From Verrucomicrobiota bacterium (GTDB lineage: Bacteria; Verrucomicrobiota; Verrucomicrobiia; Chthoniobacterales; Terrimicrobiaceae), in NCBI GenBank assembly GCA_026398275.1, contig JAPLTF010000032.1, positions 166,731 through 230,730 of the forward strand: a DNA stretch of 64,000 nt, read 5' to 3'. The notes below the pieces were generated by a model. That model searched no databases, was not told the origin of the DNA, and saw only the letters and a program-made list of their open reading frames with translations. The translations under genes and the position numbers were made by a program. Each line of letters starts with the position of its first letter. The stretch's first letter is position 1. Shown piece by piece: positions 61,083-64,000 of this stretch.

Positions 61083-62119
61083 ACGAGCCGGGACTGCCGG
61101 TCGAGATCGGCCGGATTGACAAGGAGCTCGGCCGGCTCTGGGAGTCGAGCGACGACACGAAAACCCGCGCCTCCCTGCTCAACCTCGTCATCTACTCCGA
61201 GGAGCCAGGCGCGATCGACTGCAACACGGAGCTGATCTCGGCGATCGCCAGCCAGCATGCCTTCCGCGCCATTTTGATCCTTGCCAATCCCGGGGCTGCG
61301 ACCTCGGATGCACGCGCGTGGATCAGCGCCCATTGCCATCTGGCGGGGAAGGGCGGACGCCAGATCTGCTCGGAGCAGATCACGTTCCGGCTCGACGGGG
61401 AAAGCGCGGCGTCGCTTCCCAACATCGTCTTCTCGCACCTTGATTCCGACCTCCCGCTTTGCTTTTGGTCGCAGGCGGACTTCCGCGAACCGCTGGACGA
61501 GCAGCTCTGGTCGTGGGTGGACCGGCTGATCTTCGACAGCGCGATGTGGAAACATCCCGCCTCCCAATTTGCCCTCACCAAAAAAATCCTGTCTCTCACC
61601 GATGGCGGGACGATCCTCTGCGACCTCAATTGGACCCGGCTTCACCGGTGGCGGCTCGCGCTGGCGAATATTTTCGACCACTCCGCCGCGCTCGCCTGCC
61701 TCCCCGGAATCACCCGCATCCGCATCGAGTGCGCGCCTGGCAAACGGGTCAAGGCCCTGCTCCTGCTCGGATGGCTTTCCGCCCGGCTCGGCTGGTCCCT
61801 CCAGCACCTGCTCTCGGAAAACTTCTTCCTCGATAAAGCGGGAAAACACATCGCGTTCGAGATTTTGGAAACCGCGGGGCCCGGCATCTCGCTCGTCGAG
61901 CTCTCAGGTGAAAATTTCCGCTTCTCCCTCCGCCGCCCGGAGAATGGGGAGTTTTTCCACATCAGCATGCAGTCCCGCGGGATTCCGGACTGCACGATGA
62001 CGATCGGCGCCGGGCACGAACGCGTCGGCGACACCCTCCTCGCCGAGCTCAGCCGCGGGGGGCGGCACCCGCTCTATGCGGAGGCGCTCGACGCCATCAC
62101 CCCGCTCATCCCGGGCTGA
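61079..62119 (+). CDS. opcA: Glucose-6-phosphate dehydrogenase assembly protein OpcA
   Basis: 346 residues. The N-terminal region with RASLLNLVIYSEE and the core HCHLAGKGGRQICSEQITF and FSHLDSDLPLCFWSQADF fit OpcA, an allosteric or assembly partner of Zwf. A strong GGAGG lies five bases before the GTG at 61079, giving a GTGA overlap with zwf. An ATG at 61067 is the alternative. Confidence 0.85.
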   Translation: MNEPGLPVEIGRIDKELGRLWESSDDTKTRASLLNLVIYSEEPGAIDCNTELISAIASQHAFRAILILANPGAATSDARAWISAHCHLAGKGGRQICSEQITFRLDGESAASLPNIVFSHLDSDLPLCFWSQADFREPLDEQLWSWVDRLIFDSAMWKHPASQFALTKKILSLTDGGTILCDLNWTRLHRWRLALANIFDHSAALACLPGITRIRIECAPGKRVKALLLLGWLSARLGWSLQHLLSENFFLDKAGKHIAFEILETAGPGISLVELSGENFRFSLRRPENGEFFHISMQSRGIPDCTMTIGAGHERVGDTLLAELSRGGRHPLYAEALDAITPLIPG

Positions 62120-62173
62120 ACCCGGAATCCCCGGAAAGGGCCCGTCACCAATCTCCGCAGAAATACAGATTAC

Positions 62174-62205
62174 TGATCCGTGTTTATCCGTGAGATCCGT
62201 GGTTC
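62174..62205. repeat. Dispersed repeat B (ATCCGTG family)
   Basis: GATCCGTGTTTATCCGTGAG and ATCCGTGGTT, closely matching the copy at 27235. It is the only structure in the 155-base gap after opcA. Confidence 0.7.
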
Positions 62206-62274
62206 GATTGGGTTGCTCGATTTGTTTCGCATTCATTCGCCGGATTCGCGGGCAAACTCTGTTTTCGGGCAGAA

Positions 62275-63366
62275 TCACCCCGCGATGAAGCGCAGGGCAT
62301 CGCCGAGCCGGGATCTCCAGGAAAGCTCGTCATGGGCTCCGCCCTCGACCTTGCGGATCACGAACTGCGCGCCGTCTTTCCAACCTTTTTCGCGGAGGAG
62401 CGAGGCCAGGTCCGCGTGGTAGGGCTCATAGCATTCATCGAGCCCATGCGTGCCGTAATCGAAATACATCCGCACCCCGTCGGGCAGCGCCGGCTCGACC
62501 GCAAGCGCGTGGAGCTGCGCGGAATTCGAGGGTAGCGACTGCGAGATGTCCTCGAACGAGGTCGAGAGGCAGAGGAAATTCCCAAAGATCCCCGGATGCT
62601 TCAGCGCCGTGTAAAAGCTGTTGAGCGCGCCGAGCGAAGTGCCGCCAAGCACCCGCGCATCCGGCAATGCCAGCGTCCGGTAGTGCGCGTCCATGTGGGC
62701 GACCAGATCGGTGGCCACAAAATTCGCATACGCCGCCCCGCCGAGCTCGGGCGAGAGGTCGAAGTCGCGCATCGAGTGGTCCTCCTCGGTGAATCCCTCC
62801 GGATGACAGACCCCGACGACGATCGATTCCGGCATCACCCCGAGCGCGGCAAGCTTGCTGACCCACTCGTCGGCCGCCAAGTCGACTCCGCTGACCGCGC
62901 TGGTCAGCGGGTTGAAAACGTTCTCCCCGTCGTGCAGGATGATCACCGGAAACCGTCGGCCGGTCTCGACTCCGTAGCTGTGCGGAAGCCAGACCAGCAG
63001 GTCCCGCCAGCCCGCCAGCCCGCGCGAATGGATCCGCTCGCGGGTGAGCCTGCCATGGTAGCGGTCCTTCCAATCTGCCACCGTGTGGTGCAGCGTCGCA
63101 TCGAGCCAGACCTCGTGGAAATAGTTCCCCGGCACATGCCCGAACGCATCCACCGCCTCGGTCTGCCAGCTCCCGCGGATGATTTTGTATTCGAAATGCG
63201 TGCCGGTTTCCGCCTCGAACTCCCCCTCAAGATACGGGTCCGCCCAGCGGAGCGGAAGCGCCATGGCCGGATTCCAGTCCCCGAGAGCCGGAACGCTGCC
63301 GATGACATAAGCGCTGTCCGAAGGACGGTCCACCGGAGGAACAATGCGAAACCGGATCGTGCTCAT
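62275..63366 (-). CDS. Esterase-like protein with N-terminal CBM20-type domain
   Basis: 363 residues. YVIGSVPALGDWNPAMALPL (20-39) fits a starch-binding CBM20-like beta-domain. The rest is an alpha/beta-hydrolase of the enterochelin esterase (Esterase D) group: nucleophile Ser244 in GGTSLGAL and His345 in EGGAHDELSW. It may release acyl groups from glucans. No clear signal peptide was seen, so it may be cytoplasmic. Confidence 0.8.
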   Translation of the reverse strand: MSTIRFRIVPPVDRPSDSAYVIGSVPALGDWNPAMALPLRWADPYLEGEFEAETGTHFEYKIIRGSWQTEAVDAFGHVPGNYFHEVWLDATLHHTVADWKDRYHGRLTRERIHSRGLAGWRDLLVWLPHSYGVETGRRFPVIILHDGENVFNPLTSAVSGVDLAADEWVSKLAALGVMPESIVVGVCHPEGFTEEDHSMRDFDLSPELGGAAYANFVATDLVAHMDAHYRTLALPDARVLGGTSLGALNSFYTALKHPGIFGNFLCLSTSFEDISQSLPSNSAQLHALAVEPALPDGVRMYFDYGTHGLDECYEPYHADLASLLREKGWKDGAQFVIRKVEGGAHDELSWRSRLGDALRFIAG

Positions 63367-63403
63367 GGTTCCAACTTAGCCGATTTGCGGGGCCGCACAA
63401 GCC

Positions 63404-63507
63404 CGGGAGGGCGCGGCTCCGTGTCGGGAGGGCGAACCTCCGTGTCGGGAGGGCGAACCTCCGTGTGAGCCGACTATTATGGGTTCGGACGGAGCCTCAC
63501 CCTCCCG
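63404..63507. repeat. REP units beside the RAYT gene
   Basis: Three direct 21-base units (63404-63424, 63425-63445, 63446-63466; the second and third are identical) with the form CGGGAGGGCGAACCTCCGTG plus one T. A diverged inverse unit follows (63489-63507). This is the direct-plus-inverted arrangement of REP elements and lies directly beyond the stop of the RAYT gene. Confidence 0.8.
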
Positions 63508-63512
63508 GCGGG

Positions 63513-63968
63513 TCACCATCTCAGCTCGTGGATGACGCCCTGATACCGCCATGCGTCTTGCGTGGTGGCGAGTCCGGCGCGGACGGGGTTTTCGCGGACG
63601 TATTCCCATTTTTCGGAATAGTTTTCGCCGCGCCGGAGGCGGGTGTCCCAGAAATCGGTCTGCCATCGCCATGCGGGATCGGACGAGTGACGAGAGACAT
63701 GGCTTTTCCAGAAGCGGACCCATTGGTCGAGCTTGGTCTCGATGTCGCCGGGAGCGCAAAAGAGATGCACATGATCCGGCATCAATACATAGCGTCCGAC
63801 GAGCCATCGGTCGGCGGCCTTCCATGCGTCGAGGAGCAATGCGTGTGCGGCGTCGCAGGCCAGCCACGGATGCCTTTTCTCCGTGCAGACGGTGAGGAAC
63901 ACAATCGTGGGCTCGGAAAGGGAAACCTGAACGCCCTTCGCGGGATGTTTTCGCCCGATGTCCTCCAT
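63513..63968 (-). CDS. REP-associated tyrosine transposase (RAYT, IS200-like)
   Basis: 151 residues. The HUH motif is HVH in VLMPDHVHLF (His66 and His68), with candidate catalytic tyrosines 117 and 123 in ENYSEKWEYVRENPVRAGL. RAYTs are domesticated IS200-like proteins that move or maintain REP sequences. The ORF is complete, and the REP units begin right after its stop. Confidence 0.88.
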   Translation of the reverse strand: MEDIGRKHPAKGVQVSLSEPTIVFLTVCTEKRHPWLACDAAHALLLDAWKAADRWLVGRYVLMPDHVHLFCAPGDIETKLDQWVRFWKSHVSRHSSDPAWRWQTDFWDTRLRRGENYSEKWEYVRENPVRAGLATTQDAWRYQGVIHELRW

Positions 63969-64000
63969 GCGGGGAGGATAGGCAACTGGCGCGATATGCG

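Noticed and set aside
63404..63466. Direct 21-base repeats considered as a CRISPR array
   Set aside because: The units abut without spacers and lie next to a RAYT gene, so they are REP units. No CRISPR array was seen elsewhere.

Overview
The window is high-GC bacterial DNA, most likely from a member of the Verrucomicrobiota. The case rests on a divergent FtsZ lying directly behind FtsA, the mix of saccharolytic and glycan genes, two families of short dispersed repeats, and a RAYT transposase with its REP units. The genus cannot be read from the sequence. No rRNA, tRNA or CRISPR array was seen.

Layout. (1) 1-1560: end of ftsA and a complete but unusual ftsZ. (2) 1752-5604: an overlapping araB-araA-araD operon turning L-arabinose into D-xylulose 5-phosphate. 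A DCC-family protein, a secreted-looking unknown, an MFS sugar transporter, a transglutaminase-like protein and an MsbA-type exporter follow (5580-11247). (3) 11288-56351: a very large surface-glycan locus, almost all on the minus strand. It holds about twenty glycosyltransferases or look-alikes, four FkbM-type and three other methyltransferases (one broken), two sulfotransferase-like proteins, four acyl or acetyl transferases, a DegT aminotransferase, an NDP-hexose 2,3-dehydratase, WbqC, and a Wzm/Wzt ABC exporter at its upstream end. Many neighbours overlap by ATGA or GTGA, so long stretches are probably co-transcribed and translationally coupled. No Wzx or Wzy was seen, so the ABC-exporter route is the likely one. 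(4) 48167-51820, inside the locus: a clearly AT-rich cassette (acyl carrier protein, KAS III, MaoC hydratase, SDR protein, acetyltransferase and an IS5-like remnant). It sits where a resident gene has been broken; the first 15 codons and the last ~100 codons of a gene lie on either side. (5) 56468-58398: a cluster of toxin-antitoxin modules and wreckage (yefM-yoeB, a decayed pair, a yoeB fragment, vapBC). Further modules lie within the glycan locus at 18080, 27401, 30070 and 37355. (6) 58566-63968: a GbsR/MarR-type regulator, a small zincin, zwf-opcA (oxidative pentose phosphate pathway), an esterase, and a RAYT transposase with REP units.

The most interesting signals are these. Six antitoxin-side genes all carry a TTGACA-like -35 box 35-36 bases before the start codon, which predicts leaderless mRNAs. 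A palindromic dispersed repeat borders several TA modules and forms gene ends. The AT-rich acylation cassette has rewired the glycan operon. A lone 2,3-dehydratase lacks its usual deoxysugar partner genes. The SDR protein in the cassette has lost its catalytic lysine.
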